Below the pieces are notes generated by a model that saw nothing but the letters and a program-made list of their open reading frames with translations, made no database searches and was not told the DNA's origin. A stretch of DNA of 11,755 bases from Actinomycetota bacterium (GTDB lineage: Bacteria; Actinomycetota; Actinomycetes; Actinomycetales; Microbacteriaceae): positions 1 to 11,755 of the forward strand of contig VGAV01000038.1 in assembly GCA_016870695.1 (NCBI GenBank), read 5' to 3'. The position numbers and the translations under genes were made by a program. Below are positions 1-6,847 of this stretch, one piece after another (position 1 is the first letter of the stretch; the number at the start of each line of letters is the position of its first letter).

Positions 1-189
1 GAAACCGGTGACGCCGCTGGAGAGGGCGAAGTTCCCCTGCACCGCGTCGACGGCGCCGTTGATCACGGAGGAGTCGAAGCCGAACAGGAAGCCTCCCACC
101 GCCGCGGCGACCGAGAGGCCGATCGCTCGTCGCCCGTAGGGGCTGCGGAGGGTGAAGGCGTTGGCGGGGATGGACTGCGTGTCGCTCAC
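1..189 (-). CDS. Sugar-porter MFS transporter, N-terminal part (3' end outside window)
   Basis: Only the first 63 codons are present; the gene runs off the left edge. It starts at a GTG (187-189) and reads MSDTQSIPANAF, then a basic stretch with YGRRA. A hydrophobic first membrane segment at about residues 22-50 contains GGFLFGFDSSVINGAV. That G-x-L-F-G-[FY]-D-x-[SG]-V-I-x-G pattern is the hallmark of TM1 in the sugar porter family of the major facilitator superfamily, which moves hexoses, pentoses or polyols across the inner membrane by proton symport or facilitated diffusion. The D and the following S/V lie where substrate- and proton-coupling residues sit in that family. The substrate cannot be told from this fragment. 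It is divergent from rsmA, with 56 bp between the starts. A TAGCGT box six bases before the GTG suggests a leaderless transcript. The family call is secure; the specific function is open. Confidence 0.85.
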   Translation of the reverse strand, partial: MSDTQSIPANAFTLRSPYGRRAIGLSVAAAVGGFLFGFDSSVINGAVDAVQGNFALSSGVTGF

Positions 190-195
190 CCGATC

Positions 196-201
196 ACGCT
201 A
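196..201 (-). promoter_or_regulatory. -10 box of the MFS gene (leaderless type)
   Basis: On the minus strand TAGCGT is followed by exactly six bases and then the GTG start at 189. This fits an actinobacterial TAnnnT -10 element with transcription beginning at the start codon. No convincing -35 box is visible. Confidence 0.45.
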
Positions 202-233
202 CTCCCGTCCCACGGGGTCGGCAGGACGCGACC

Positions 234-239
234 TAAACT
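234..239 (+). promoter_or_regulatory. -10 box of rsmA (leaderless type)
   Basis: TAAACT is followed by six bases (GGTCCA) and the ATG of rsmA at 246. It is the best TAnnnT match in the 56-bp divergent region, and there is no Shine-Dalgarno sequence, so the mRNA probably starts at or next to the ATG. No -35 box is evident. Confidence 0.55.
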
Positions 240-245
240 GGTCCA

Positions 246-1085
246 ATGCCCGTTTCGCTGCTCGGTGCCGCCGAGATCCGCCGGCTCGCCGCCGACCTCG
301 ACGTCACCCCGACGAAGAAGCTGGGCCAGAACTTCGTCGTCGACGCCAACACGGTCCGCAAGATCGTGCAGGTCGCCGGCGTGGGCGCCGACGACCGGGT
401 CGTCGAGATCGGCCCGGGCCTGGGCTCCCTCACGTTGGCGATCCTGGAGACGGATGCCGCCGTCGTCGCGGTCGAGATCGATCACCGTCTCGCCGCACAG
501 CTGCCCGCGACCGCGGCCGCGCACGGGGTGCCGGCGGACCGGTTGACCGTGGTCGACGCCGACGCGCTGCGCGTGACCGAGCTGCCGGGGGAGCCGACGG
601 TGCTCGTGGCGAACCTCCCCTACAACGTCTCGGTGCCGGTGCTGCTGCACTTCCTCGAGACCTTCGCGTACCTCCGCAGCGGGGTCGTGATGGTTCAGGC
701 GGAGGTGGGGGAGCGCCTCGCCGCCCCGCCCGGCTCCAAGGTGTACGGCGCCCCGAGCGTCAAGGCCGCCTGGTACGGCGCCTGGCGGCTGGCCGGCACC
801 GTGTCGCGGCAGGTCTTCTGGCCCGTGCCGAACGTCGACAGCGTGCTCGTCGCCTTCGGGCGCGACGCCGAGCCGCGAGGCAGCGAGGAGCACCGGCTCC
901 GCACCTTCCGGATCGTGGATGCCGCCTTCCAGCAGCGGCGCAAGATGCTCCGACAGGCGTTGGCCGGTGTGCTCGGCGGCACGGCCGCCGAGGCGTCGGC
1001 GACCCTCGAGCGCGCCGGGGTCGACCCGACGGCGCGCGGGGAGCAGCTCTCGATCGAGGACTACGCCCGCATTGCCGCGCTCTGA
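246..1085 (+). CDS. rsmA: 16S rRNA (adenine1518/1519-N6)-dimethyltransferase RsmA (KsgA)
   Basis: 279 residues, the usual size for the family. RsmA transfers four methyl groups from S-adenosylmethionine to two adjacent adenines in the helix 45 loop near the 3' end of 16S rRNA, a late checkpoint in 30S subunit assembly; loss typically gives kasugamycin resistance. Visible hallmarks are [11 protein letters not shown] (about 23-33), the SAM-binding glycine loop [10 protein letters not shown] (54-63), the acidic end of the next strand VEID (76-79), the catalytic NLPYNVS motif (123-129), and [11 protein letters not shown] in the C-terminal domain (229-239). The ATG at 246 is supported by alignment of the N-terminus with the family and by the -10 box seven bases upstream. 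In many actinobacteria rsmA is followed directly by ispE; here a phosphodiesterase and a Stealth gene lie between them. No strong terminator is seen after the stop. Confidence 0.97.
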   Translation: MPVSLLGAAEIRRLAADLDVTPTKKLGQNFVVDANTVRKIVQVAGVGADDRVVEIGPGLGSLTLAILETDAAVVAVEIDHRLAAQLPATAAAHGVPADRLTVVDADALRVTELPGEPTVLVANLPYNVSVPVLLHFLETFAYLRSGVVMVQAEVGERLAAPPGSKVYGAPSVKAAWYGAWRLAGTVSRQVFWPVPNVDSVLVAFGRDAEPRGSEEHRLRTFRIVDAAFQQRRKMLRQALAGVLGGTAAEASATLERAGVDPTARGEQLSIEDYARIAAL

Positions 1086-1137
1086 GCCGTCCGGGCGGTC
1101 GTGCGGCGAATTCTCAACGTGTTCACCCCGCGTTCCG

Positions 1138-1164
1138 GAAACATGCCGGTAACATTTCGAACCG
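1138..1164 (+). promoter_or_regulatory. Possible GlnR-type nitrogen-regulator box
   Basis: GAAAC (1138-1142), six bases, GTAAC (1149-1153), six bases, AACCG (1160-1164). GAAAC and GTAAC half-sites repeating every 11 bp are the known form of GlnR boxes in actinobacteria. Two of the three units match and the third is degenerate. TAACAT (1150-1155) could also act as a -10 box, with a leader of about 55 bases to the ATG at 1220, so binding here could block rather than activate. The regulator assignment is inference. Confidence 0.35.
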
Positions 1165-1219
1165 ACCGGGAGCATCGCGCCGGTGACGTGGTCGCACCCG
1201 GCGACCCGAGAGGGATGAG

Positions 1220-2155
1220 ATGCGCTACGCCGAGTACCCGCGCGCGGAGCGCGTGCTCCTGCACCTGAGCGACACCCACCTGCGTGCCGGCGGCGCGCCG
1301 CTGTACGACCGCGTCGACTCCGAGGCGTATCTCGCCCGCGCGATCGCCGGCATCGAGGCATCCGGGGTCCGCCCGCACGCCCTCGTGTTCACGGGGGACC
1401 TGGCCGACTTCGGCGAGGACGACGCGTACGTCCGCATCCGCGCGCTCGTCGAGCCGCTCGCGGAGCGGCTGGGCGCCCGCCTCGTCTGGGTCATGGGCAA
1501 CCACGACGAGCGCGCCTCGTTCCGCTCGCACCTGCTGCCGGGCGACGGCGGCGACGCCACCGCCCCCGTGGACCGCGTCGACGAGGTCGACGGCATGCGC
1601 ATCATCACGCTCGACAGCACCGTCCCCGGGCACCACCACGGCGAGGTCACCGCCGCGCAGCGCGAGTGGCTGCGCGAGGTGCTGGCCACGCCCGCTCCGC
1701 TGGGCACCATCCTGGCGATGCACCACCCGCCCGTGCCGAGCGTGCTGGACCTGGCCGCGTCGGTCGAGCTGCGGGACCAGCGGAGCCTCGCCGCGGTCCT
1801 CCGCGGGTCGGATGTCCGCGCGATCCTCGCCGGCCACCTGCACTACTCGACCTTCGCGACGTTCGCCGGCATCCCCGTCTCCGTCGCGTCGGCCACCTGC
1901 TACACGCAGGACCTCACGGTGCCCGCCGGGGGCACGCGCCCCCGCGACGGCGCCCAGGGGTTCAACCTCGTGCACGTCTACGACGAGACGGTCGTGCACT
2001 CGGTCGTGCCCCTGGACGGCGCGGACGCGCTCCAGTACGTCGACGCCGTCGAGTCGCAGCAGCGTCTGCGCGCCGCGGGGATCGTCGTCCCGACCGCGCG
2101 CGATCTCAGTGGGCGGGTGTCGCCGCCGACGACGCCCCTGCCGATCCTGCGCTGA
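1220..2155 (+). CDS. Calcineurin-like metallophosphoesterase, CpdA/Icc-type cyclic nucleotide phosphodiesterase
   Basis: 311 residues. All the two-metal site motifs of the class III phosphodiesterase / calcineurin-like family are present in order: SDTHL (17-21), GDLADFG (59-65), GNHDER (93-98), MHHPPVP (167-173) and GHLHYS (205-210). Established members such as E. coli CpdA and M. tuberculosis Rv0805 hydrolyse 3',5'-cAMP, though several also act on 2',3'-cyclic nucleotides or other phosphodiesters, so the physiological substrate is not fixed. There is no signal peptide or membrane segment; the protein should be cytosolic. The C-terminal tail of about 80 residues after GHLH resembles the extra region of the Rv0805 group. 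The ATG at 1220 has a purine-rich GAGAGGG a few bases upstream. Its 3' end overlaps the convergent Stealth gene by 50 bp. A GlnR-like box lies 56-82 bp upstream. Confidence 0.88.
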   Translation: MRYAEYPRAERVLLHLSDTHLRAGGAPLYDRVDSEAYLARAIAGIEASGVRPHALVFTGDLADFGEDDAYVRIRALVEPLAERLGARLVWVMGNHDERASFRSHLLPGDGGDATAPVDRVDEVDGMRIITLDSTVPGHHHGEVTAAQREWLREVLATPAPLGTILAMHHPPVPSVLDLAASVELRDQRSLAAVLRGSDVRAILAGHLHYSTFATFAGIPVSVASATCYTQDLTVPAGGTRPRDGAQGFNLVHVYDETVVHSVVPLDGADALQYVDAVESQQRLRAAGIVVPTARDLSGRVSPPTTPLPILR

Positions 2156-3686
2156 CCGACGCGACCTCCCACGGGGCGGCCACGGGGAAGTAGCGCTCGA
2201 GGCAGGCGCGCAGCGCGGGGACGCGCACCTCTTCGGGGATCTCGGGCACGCTGCCGTCGTTCAGGCAGAACATGTCGATGTCGCGACGCGTGACGAGGCG
2301 CTCCATGCGGCGGAGCGAGTCGAGCTGCGTCGTCTGCACGTACCGGGTGCGCGGCTGCGTGGTGATGACGGCGCGGCCCGTGGCCAGGGCGTAGTGGTGG
2401 TACAGGCTGTTGGTCACGGAAATGTCGGTGGCCGAGCGGAACCGGCTCGCGGCCGTGCGGGCGTAGTCCTCGGCGAACTCCTGCTCGAGCTCCGCCGCGA
2501 TCGACCGGCGCAGCGGTGTGGCGCAGTGCTCGAGGTCGAGCGTGATGACGCGTCCGAACTTCTCGCGCAGCAGCGCGCGGTTCACGCGGAGGCCGTTGTC
2601 GTGACCGGACCGGCCGACGTGGGCGGGGCCGCTGCCGATGCGCACGCCGCTCTCGACGAAGCGGCTGACGCCGCCGCCGCTGAAGAACAGCTCCGGCTCG
2701 ACCGGGCGGCCGAAGAACATGTCGTCGTTGCTGTAGAGGAAGTGCTCGGCGAGTCCGGGGATGCGGTGCAGCTGCGCCTCGACCGCGTGCGAGTTGTGGG
2801 TCGGCAGCACCGACGGGTCGGCGAAGAACTCCTCGCTGCGCACGATCGTCACCTTGGGGTGGTCGGCGAGCCAGTCCGGGCGCGGCGAGTCCGTCGCGAT
2901 GAAGATGCGGCGCACCCACGGCGCGTACATGTGAACGCTGCGCAACGCGTAGCGCAGCTCGTCGACCTGGCGGTACCGGGCGGCGTTGTCGTCGCCGTCG
3001 CCCACCACGTACCCCTTCATGCGGGCGGCGCGCTGGCGCTGGAACTCGCTCGACGAGCCGTCCACCCAGGAGAAGACCATGTCGATCTCGTCGACGACCT
3101 CGTTCGGGTGCGGGTCGAACATGCCGTCGACCGTCGTCCACCGGCGTCCGTAGCGCTCGACCTCGGCGAGGTCCAGGTCCTCGGTGGCGAAGACGCGACG
3201 GGTCATCGCGCTCGGGCGGGGGGCCTCGACGACGGAGCTGCCGAAACGCCAGAGCTCCAGTCGCGGGGCCAGTGGGGCGCCGTAGCGGTACGAGCCCTCG
3301 GTCGAGGTGCGCGGTCGGAAGACCGCGTAGGCGGCGACCGCGCCGGGGGCGGCATCCACGCTGTGGGCCGGGACGGGGTCCTCGCCGCGGGCCTTCAGAT
3401 AGACGGGGCCGAGCTCCGGGTCCCGCAGCGCCGTGAGGGCCGCGATGCTGTCCGCCGTGTCGACGACGAGCTTGGGGCGACGGTTCGCGTCGCGCACGAG
3501 CAGCACGCGGACGCCCGCGGCCTCGATCGCCGCGGCGACGGTGAGGAGGTCGTCGCGCTCGGCGTCGGCCGGGGTGGAGCCGTCGTCGACCACGTGGAGG
3601 ATGCCGTCGACCATGCGGATGTCGGGGCGCGACAGCAGCGCGCGCCAGGGATCGCTCTCGATCGAAAGGGGAACGATCGGTCGCAT
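2106..3686 (-). CDS. Stealth-family sugar-phosphate transferase (capsular polysaccharide phosphotransferase type)
   Basis: 526 residues with the conserved blocks of the Stealth family. CR1 is [11 protein letters not shown] (201-211). CR2 runs from about 239 to 330, with [14 protein letters not shown], the strand [12 protein letters not shown], and [15 protein letters not shown]3 is at about 365-445, with [22 protein letters not shown] and [17 protein letters not shown]4 is at about 470-503, around FCLNDG. Family members are hexose-1-phosphate transferases that build phosphodiester-linked polysaccharides (for example N. meningitidis SacB; relatives include mycobacterial CpsY and animal GNPTAB). 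A role in a surface phosphoglycan or teichoic-acid-like polymer is therefore likely, but acceptor and sugar are unknown. The first 195 residues match no block I recognise. The ATG at 3686 has a strong GAGGAGG four bases upstream. The gene stands alone, with no other glycan genes in the window, and converges on the phosphodiesterase with a 50-bp overlap. Confidence 0.88.
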   Translation of the reverse strand: MRPIVPLSIESDPWRALLSRPDIRMVDGILHVVDDGSTPADAERDDLLTVAAAIEAAGVRVLLVRDANRRPKLVVDTADSIAALTALRDPELGPVYLKARGEDPVPAHSVDAAPGAVAAYAVFRPRTSTEGSYRYGAPLAPRLELWRFGSSVVEAPRPSAMTRRVFATEDLDLAEVERYGRRWTTVDGMFDPHPNEVVDEIDMVFSWVDGSSSEFQRQRAARMKGYVVGDGDDNAARYRQVDELRYALRSVHMYAPWVRRIFIATDSPRPDWLADHPKVTIVRSEEFFADPSVLPTHNSHAVEAQLHRIPGLAEHFLYSNDDMFFGRPVEPELFFSGGGVSRFVESGVRIGSGPAHVGRSGHDNGLRVNRALLREKFGRVITLDLEHCATPLRRSIAAELEQEFAEDYARTAASRFRSATDISVTNSLYHHYALATGRAVITTQPRTRYVQTTQLDSLRRMERLVTRRDIDMFCLNDGSVPEIPEEVRVPALRACLERYFPVAAPWEVASVSAGSAGASSAATPAH

Positions 3687-3722
3687 GCTGCCTCCTCGAG
3701 GGTCGGTGGAAGGGTCCCGCTC

Positions 3723-3728
3723 ACCGTA
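3723..3728 (-). promoter_or_regulatory. Candidate -10 box of the Stealth gene
   Basis: On the minus strand TACGGT (TAnnnT) lies 36 bases before the ATG at 3686, leaving a leader of about 30 bases that holds the GAGGAGG site. The -35 region falls inside the tandem GGCGTTTCGG repeats. Only weakly supported. Confidence 0.25.
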
Positions 3729-3735
3729 GGTCTCC

Positions 3736-3757
3736 GGCGTTTCGGGGGCGTTTCGGT
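3736..3757. repeat. Tandem 11-bp direct repeat in divergent promoter region
   Basis: GGCGTTTCGGG is followed at once by GGCGTTTCGGT, that is, GGCGTTTCGG twice with an 11-bp period, about one helical turn. It lies between the candidate Stealth -10 box and the promoter of the ispE transcript, so one protein bound here could touch both. Confidence 0.5.
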
Positions 3758-3769
3758 GCCAGGACCGAA
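3752..3769. promoter_or_regulatory. Inverted repeat, possible operator
   Basis: TTCGGT, six bases (GCCAGG), ACCGAA: perfect 6-bp arms that share bases with the second copy of the tandem repeat. It ends 18 bases before the TACTGT box of the ispE transcript, so it covers that promoter's -35 position. Operator function is inference. Confidence 0.35.
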
Positions 3770-3787
3770 GCAGGGGGGTGGGCGCGC

Positions 3788-3793
3788 TACTGT
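3788..3793 (+). promoter_or_regulatory. -10 box for the ispE transcript
   Basis: TACTGT is followed by six bases and a GTG at 3800, the same geometry as the rsmA and MFS promoters in this window. It is the most plausible promoter for ispE and would give a transcript with about 149 bases before the ispE start. Confidence 0.45.
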
Positions 3794-3799
3794 CGAAGA

Positions 3800-3952
3800 G
3801 TGACGGAAGACGCGCGTTTCGGCCGAGGCGATCCTGAGGCGCACGAGTCGTCTCGTGCGACGGATGCCCGACGTCTCAGTGTCGCACACCGCTCGATCCC
3901 CGGATTCGACCGCCGGCGCTGCGGTCGGGGGAGGGCATTGACACTCTCGTGA
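3800..3952 (+). CDS. Small open frame (50 aa) ahead of and overlapping ispE; leader peptide or chance
   Basis: GTG at 3800, six bases after a TACTGT box, opens a 50-codon frame whose TGA (3950-3952) overlaps the GTG start of ispE as GTGA, the classic geometry of translational coupling. The predicted peptide begins [18 protein letters not shown] and ends GRALTLS. It is arginine-rich, has no recognisable domain, signal peptide or membrane segment. Against it being a functional protein: about 16 of 50 codons end in A or T, far more than in neighbouring genes. The better reading may be an upstream open frame that delivers ribosomes to ispE, whose own Shine-Dalgarno is poorly placed. Chance remains possible. 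Confidence 0.25.
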   Translation: MTEDARFGRGDPEAHESSRATDARRLSVAHRSIPGFDRRRCGRGRALTLS

Positions 3953-4881
3953 ACCCCGCACTTCCCCCCGCAGTCCGCGTCCGCGCGCCCGGCAAGATCA
4001 ACGTCTTCCTCGAGGTCGGCGACGTCCAGGACGACGGCTACCACGACGTGGCCACCGCCTATCAGGCCGTCTCGCTGTACGAGGAGATCGTCGCCACGCC
4101 GTCCGACGGCTTCTCGCTGTCGGTGACCGGTCGCCGGCACATCGACATCGACGGCGTGCCGACCGACGATCGCAATCTCGCCCTCCGCGCCGCGCGCCTG
4201 CTGGCGCAGACCGCCGGGATCGACGGCGGGGTGCACCTCTCCGTCGACAAGGCGGTCCCCGTCGCGGGCGGCATGGGCGGCGGCTCGGCCGATGCCGCGG
4301 CCGCGCTCGTGGCCTGCGATGCGCTCTGGGGGCTCGGGATGCCGACGGCCGAGCTCGGCCGTCTGGCGGCGAAGCTCGGCGCAGACGTGCCGTTCGCGCT
4401 GATGGGCGGCACCGCCGTGGGCACCGGCCGCGGCGACGAGCTCAGCCCGGCGCTCGCCCGCGGGCGGTTCGACTGGGTCCTCGTCACCAGCGACCTCGGG
4501 ATGTCCACGCCCGTGGTCTACGGCGAGCTGGACGCCCACCGTGAGCGGCACGCGGTCGACATCGGACCGGCCCCGCGCGTCCCCGCGGTGGATCCGGCAG
4601 TGCTGCACGCCCTTCGCCAGGGGGACGCGGAGATGCTCGCGGCCACCGTCCGCAACGACCTCCAGGCGCCGGCGCTCCACCTGCGACCCGACCTCGGCCG
4701 CGCCCTCGAGCGCGGGGAGCGGTCCGGCGCCCTGACCGGGCTCGTCTCCGGGTCGGGTCCCACGCTGGCGTTCCTCGCCGCCGACGAGGCCTCGGCCCTC
4801 GACCTCCAGGTCACCCTCAGCGCCGCGGGGCTCGTGGCCCTCCACGTGCACGGACCGGTCGCCGGGGCGCGCGTCCTCTGA
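3949..4881 (+). CDS. ispE: 4-diphosphocytidyl-2-C-methyl-D-erythritol kinase IspE
   Basis: 310 residues, a GHMP-superfamily kinase that phosphorylates the 2-hydroxyl of CDP-methylerythritol with ATP, the fourth step of the MEP pathway to isopentenyl diphosphate. Evidence: N-terminal [13 protein letters not shown] (11-23) with the conserved K16; the glycine-rich ATP loop [17 protein letters not shown] (104-120); LGADVPF (143-149) with the catalytic D146; and the C-terminal GSGPTLAFL motif. K16 and D146 correspond to E. coli Lys10 and Asp141. The GTG at 3949 is the only reasonable start in frame; it overlaps the stop of a 50-codon upstream frame, and the G-rich GGGGGAGGG at 3927-3935 lies about 13 bases away, farther than ideal. 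An in-frame ATT at 3937 would be better spaced but is a rare start. In other actinobacteria ispE usually follows rsmA; here it is 2.9 kb away and has its own promoter region. Confidence 0.96.
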   Translation: MNPALPPAVRVRAPGKINVFLEVGDVQDDGYHDVATAYQAVSLYEEIVATPSDGFSLSVTGRRHIDIDGVPTDDRNLALRAARLLAQTAGIDGGVHLSVDKAVPVAGGMGGGSADAAAALVACDALWGLGMPTAELGRLAAKLGADVPFALMGGTAVGTGRGDELSPALARGRFDWVLVTSDLGMSTPVVYGELDAHRERHAVDIGPAPRVPAVDPAVLHALRQGDAEMLAATVRNDLQAPALHLRPDLGRALERGERSGALTGLVSGSGPTLAFLAADEASALDLQVTLSAAGLVALHVHGPVAGARVL

Positions 4882-4947
4882 CCGCGGCGCACCATAGCCG
4901 AGGTCGTCACACGGGGCAATGTTCGCTTCGCGCAATGAGGGGCTCGC

Positions 4948-4953
4948 TAGCCT
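4948..4953 (+). promoter_or_regulatory. -10 box of the DUF427/osmoprotectant operon
   Basis: TAGCCT followed by CGGGAC closely resembles the box before the ABC-F gene (TAGCCT-GGGAC at 8665). Transcription from about 4960 gives a leader of roughly 57 bases carrying the GAGGAGG site used by the ATG at 5017. Just upstream, CAATG occurs twice (4917-4921 and 4933-4937). No clear -35 box. Confidence 0.45.
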
Positions 4954-5016
4954 CGGGACAAGGTGGTTGACTCACCGCTGGGTGCCGTGCCCGCGGGGGC
5001 GCCCGAGGAGGTTCTC

Positions 5017-5319
5017 ATGAAGGCAGTGCTCGACGGCGTCGTGATCGCCGAAGCCGACAACGACGACCTCGTCAAGATCGAGGGCAACTGGTACTTCCCG
5101 CCGCAGGCGGTGCGCGACGGGGCCCTGCAGCAGAGCCCGACCCCCTACACCTGCCCCTGGAAGGGGGCGGCGCAGTACTGGAACGTCTCCCTCGACGGCG
5201 CGGAGCTGACCGACGGCGCCTGGTCCTACCCCGACCTGCGGCCCGGAGCCGTCGACCGCGTAGGGACCGACTTCGCCGGATACGTCGCGTTCGACCGCAA
5301 GGTCGTGGTCTCCGACTGA
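5017..5319 (+). CDS. DUF427 family protein
   Basis: 100 residues matching the small DUF427 family in length and motifs. MKAVLDGVVIAEAD at the start is followed by the YFPP element (about residue 26) and the family signature TCPWKG (46-51), then the tail containing WSYPDL and GYVAFDRKVVV. The fold is a compact beta-rich barrel; no reaction is established for the family, so none is assigned. The ATG at 5017 is preferred because GAGGAGG sits five bases upstream. A GTG at 4963 in the same frame, nine bases after a TAGCCT box, would add 18 residues not typical of the family, but it cannot be excluded as a second start. The stop is 14 bp before the ATPase gene, so it is probably the first gene of the same transcript as the osmoprotectant importer. 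Whether it shares that function is unknown. Confidence 0.85.
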   Translation: MKAVLDGVVIAEADNDDLVKIEGNWYFPPQAVRDGALQQSPTPYTCPWKGAAQYWNVSLDGAELTDGAWSYPDLRPGAVDRVGTDFAGYVAFDRKVVVSD

Positions 5320-5333
5320 GCTCGGACACGCGC

Positions 5334-6158
5334 ATGATCGAGTTCTCGGCCGTCTCCAAGGTCTTCCCCGACGGCACCCGGGCCGTCGACGACTTCCACC
5401 TGGTCATCCCCTCCCGCAAGACGACGGTCTTCGTCGGCTCGTCGGGCTGCGGCAAGACGACGCTCCTCCGCATGATCAACCGCATGGTGGAGCCGTCGTC
5501 GGGCACCATCACGATCGACGGCGAGGACATCGGCTCCCGCCCGCCGGTGCAGCTGCGCCGCAGCATCGGCTATGTCATGCAGAACTCCGGTCTGCTGCCG
5601 CACTTCACCGTCGCCGACAACATCGCGACCGTTCCCGTCCTGCAGGGGCAGAACCGCAAGGCGGCGCGCGCCCGCGCCCTCGAACTCATGGGCACGGTGG
5701 GCCTGGACACCGCCATGGCCGACCGGTACCCCAGTCAGCTCTCCGGCGGTCAGCAGCAGCGCGTCGGTGTCGCCCGCGGTCTGGCCGCAGACCCCAACAT
5801 CCTCCTCATGGACGAGCCGTTCGGCGCCGTCGACCCGATCGTGCGCGACGAGCTCCAGCAGGAGCTCATCCGGCTGCAGAGCGACATCGGCAAGACCATC
5901 GTCTTCGTGACGCACGACATCGACGAGGCGTTCCTCCTCGGCGACCAGGTCGTCATCCTCGAGAAGGGCGCGAAGATCGCCCAGGTCGGCACCCCGAGCG
6001 AGATCATCGAGAACCCCGCCTCGGACTTCGTCGCCAGCTTCATCGGCGCGGTCAAAGGCAAGCGCGCGCTGCGCCTGAAGCAGACGGCGACCGGCACGGT
6101 CGTGGTGGACGCCGACGGCCGGACACAGGGCGCGCTCGTGGAGGAGAACCACCCGTGA
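5334..6158 (+). CDS. Quaternary-amine (OpuC/OsmU-type) ABC importer, ATP-binding subunit
   Basis: 274 residues, the energising subunit of an importer for compatible solutes such as glycine betaine, carnitine or choline. Motifs in order: Walker A GSSGCGKTT (35-43), Q-loop Gln at 83 in YVMQNSGLLPH, signature LSGGQQQR (136-143), Walker B LLMDEPFGAVDP (157-168) and H-loop HD (194-195). RMINRMVEPSSG, YVMQNSGLLPH and the VDPIVRDELQ segment are characteristic of the OpuA/OpuC/ProV/OsmV branch. Unlike B. subtilis OpuCA or ProV it has no C-terminal CBS pair; only about 35 residues follow the ABC domain, so osmotic or nucleotide sensing through CBS domains is absent. The ATG at 5334 follows the DUF427 stop by 14 bp and has only a weak ribosome site. 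Its stop overlaps the first permease as GTGA. Substrate cannot be fixed from this subunit. Confidence 0.92.
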   Translation: MIEFSAVSKVFPDGTRAVDDFHLVIPSRKTTVFVGSSGCGKTTLLRMINRMVEPSSGTITIDGEDIGSRPPVQLRRSIGYVMQNSGLLPHFTVADNIATVPVLQGQNRKAARARALELMGTVGLDTAMADRYPSQLSGGQQQRVGVARGLAADPNILLMDEPFGAVDPIVRDELQQELIRLQSDIGKTIVFVTHDIDEAFLLGDQVVILEKGAKIAQVGTPSEIIENPASDFVASFIGAVKGKRALRLKQTATGTVVVDADGRTQGALVEENHP

Positions 6159-6847
6159 CCTGGGTGCTCAACAACCTCGAGCTCATCGGGGATCTGACGC
6201 TGGACCACCTGCGCCAGAGCCTGCTCGCGCTCGTCATCGGCTTCGTCCTCAGCATCCCGCTCGGCTGGGTCGCGTGGCGCTACCGGCTGGTCCGCTCAGG
6301 CGTCATCACCATCACGGGCCTGCTGTACACGATCCCCTCGATCGCGCTGCTCATCCTCGTGCCGAGCGCCACCGGCTGGTACACGTTCATCAGCGAGACC
6401 AACCTCGTCGTCGCCCTGACCATCTACGCGATCGCAATCCTGGTGCGCTCCGTCTCGGACGGCCTGGACTCGGTCGACGCGGGCGTCCGGCAGGCGGCGA
6501 CCGCGATGGGCTACGGGTCGTTCCGCCGCTTCCTCGCGGTGGAGTTCCCCCTCGCCGGCCCGGTCGTCCTCGCGGGTCTGCGCGTCACGGCCGCGAGCAC
6601 CGTCGCCCTCGCCACCGTCGGCATCCTCGTCGGCATCAACAACCTGGGCTATCTCTTCACGAACGGCCTGCAGCGCCGCATCATCCCCGAGGTGCTCGCC
6701 GGCGTCCTCGCCGTCGTCATCCTCGCGCTCGTCCTCGACCTGCTGCTCGTCATCGCCGGCCGGCTGCTGATGCCCTGGACCCGGGCGACGCGTGTATCGT
6801 CCGCCCGCCGCCGTCCGCGGGTCGTCCCGGTGGGAGCGGGCGCATGA
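6155..6847 (+). CDS. Quaternary-amine ABC importer, first permease subunit (OpuCB-like)
   Basis: 230 residues of BPD_transp_1 type. Membrane segments are visible at about 20-41, 49-70, 83-100, 133-160 and 178-205. The cytoplasmic EAA-type coupling helix that docks on the ATPase is at about 112-136 (RQAATAMGYGSFRRFLAVEFPLAG reads across that stretch). The GLLYTIPSIALL segment is typical of the OpuCB/OsmW permeases. The GTG start at 6155 overlaps the ATPase stop by four bases, implying translational coupling. The last 20 residues are an arginine-rich cytoplasmic tail. The stop overlaps the next permease as ATGA. Two different permeases in one operon indicate a heterodimeric channel, as in OpuC and OsmU rather than the single-permease ProW system. 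Confidence 0.9.
   Translation: MTWVLNNLELIGDLTLDHLRQSLLALVIGFVLSIPLGWVAWRYRLVRSGVITITGLLYTIPSIALLILVPSATGWYTFISETNLVVALTIYAIAILVRSVSDGLDSVDAGVRQAATAMGYGSFRRFLAVEFPLAGPVVLAGLRVTAASTVALATVGILVGINNLGYLFTNGLQRRIIPEVLAGVLAVVILALVLDLLLVIAGRLLMPWTRATRVSSARRRPRVVPVGAGA

Noticed and set aside
1284..3803. Very long plus-strand open frame (839 codons) across the phosphodiesterase and opposite the Stealth gene
   Set aside because: The translation is Arg/Ala/Ser low-complexity with no motif. It is a high-GC shadow of two genes with complete conserved motifs in other frames.
4917..4937. CAATG repeated twice upstream of the DUF427 promoter as an operator
   Set aside because: Five-base words repeated once are expected by chance; there is no symmetry or further copy to support a binding site.
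4963..5016. GTG start for the DUF427 gene 18 codons upstream
   Set aside because: The 18 extra residues are not typical of the family and a strong GAGGAGG sits before the ATG at 5017. Its place nine bases after TAGCCT makes it a possible minor start only.
6274..6843. Upstream extension of the second permease frame
   Set aside because: It overlaps the first permease in another frame and reads as His/Arg/Pro-rich sequence; the ATG at 6844 with ATGA overlap is the expected start.
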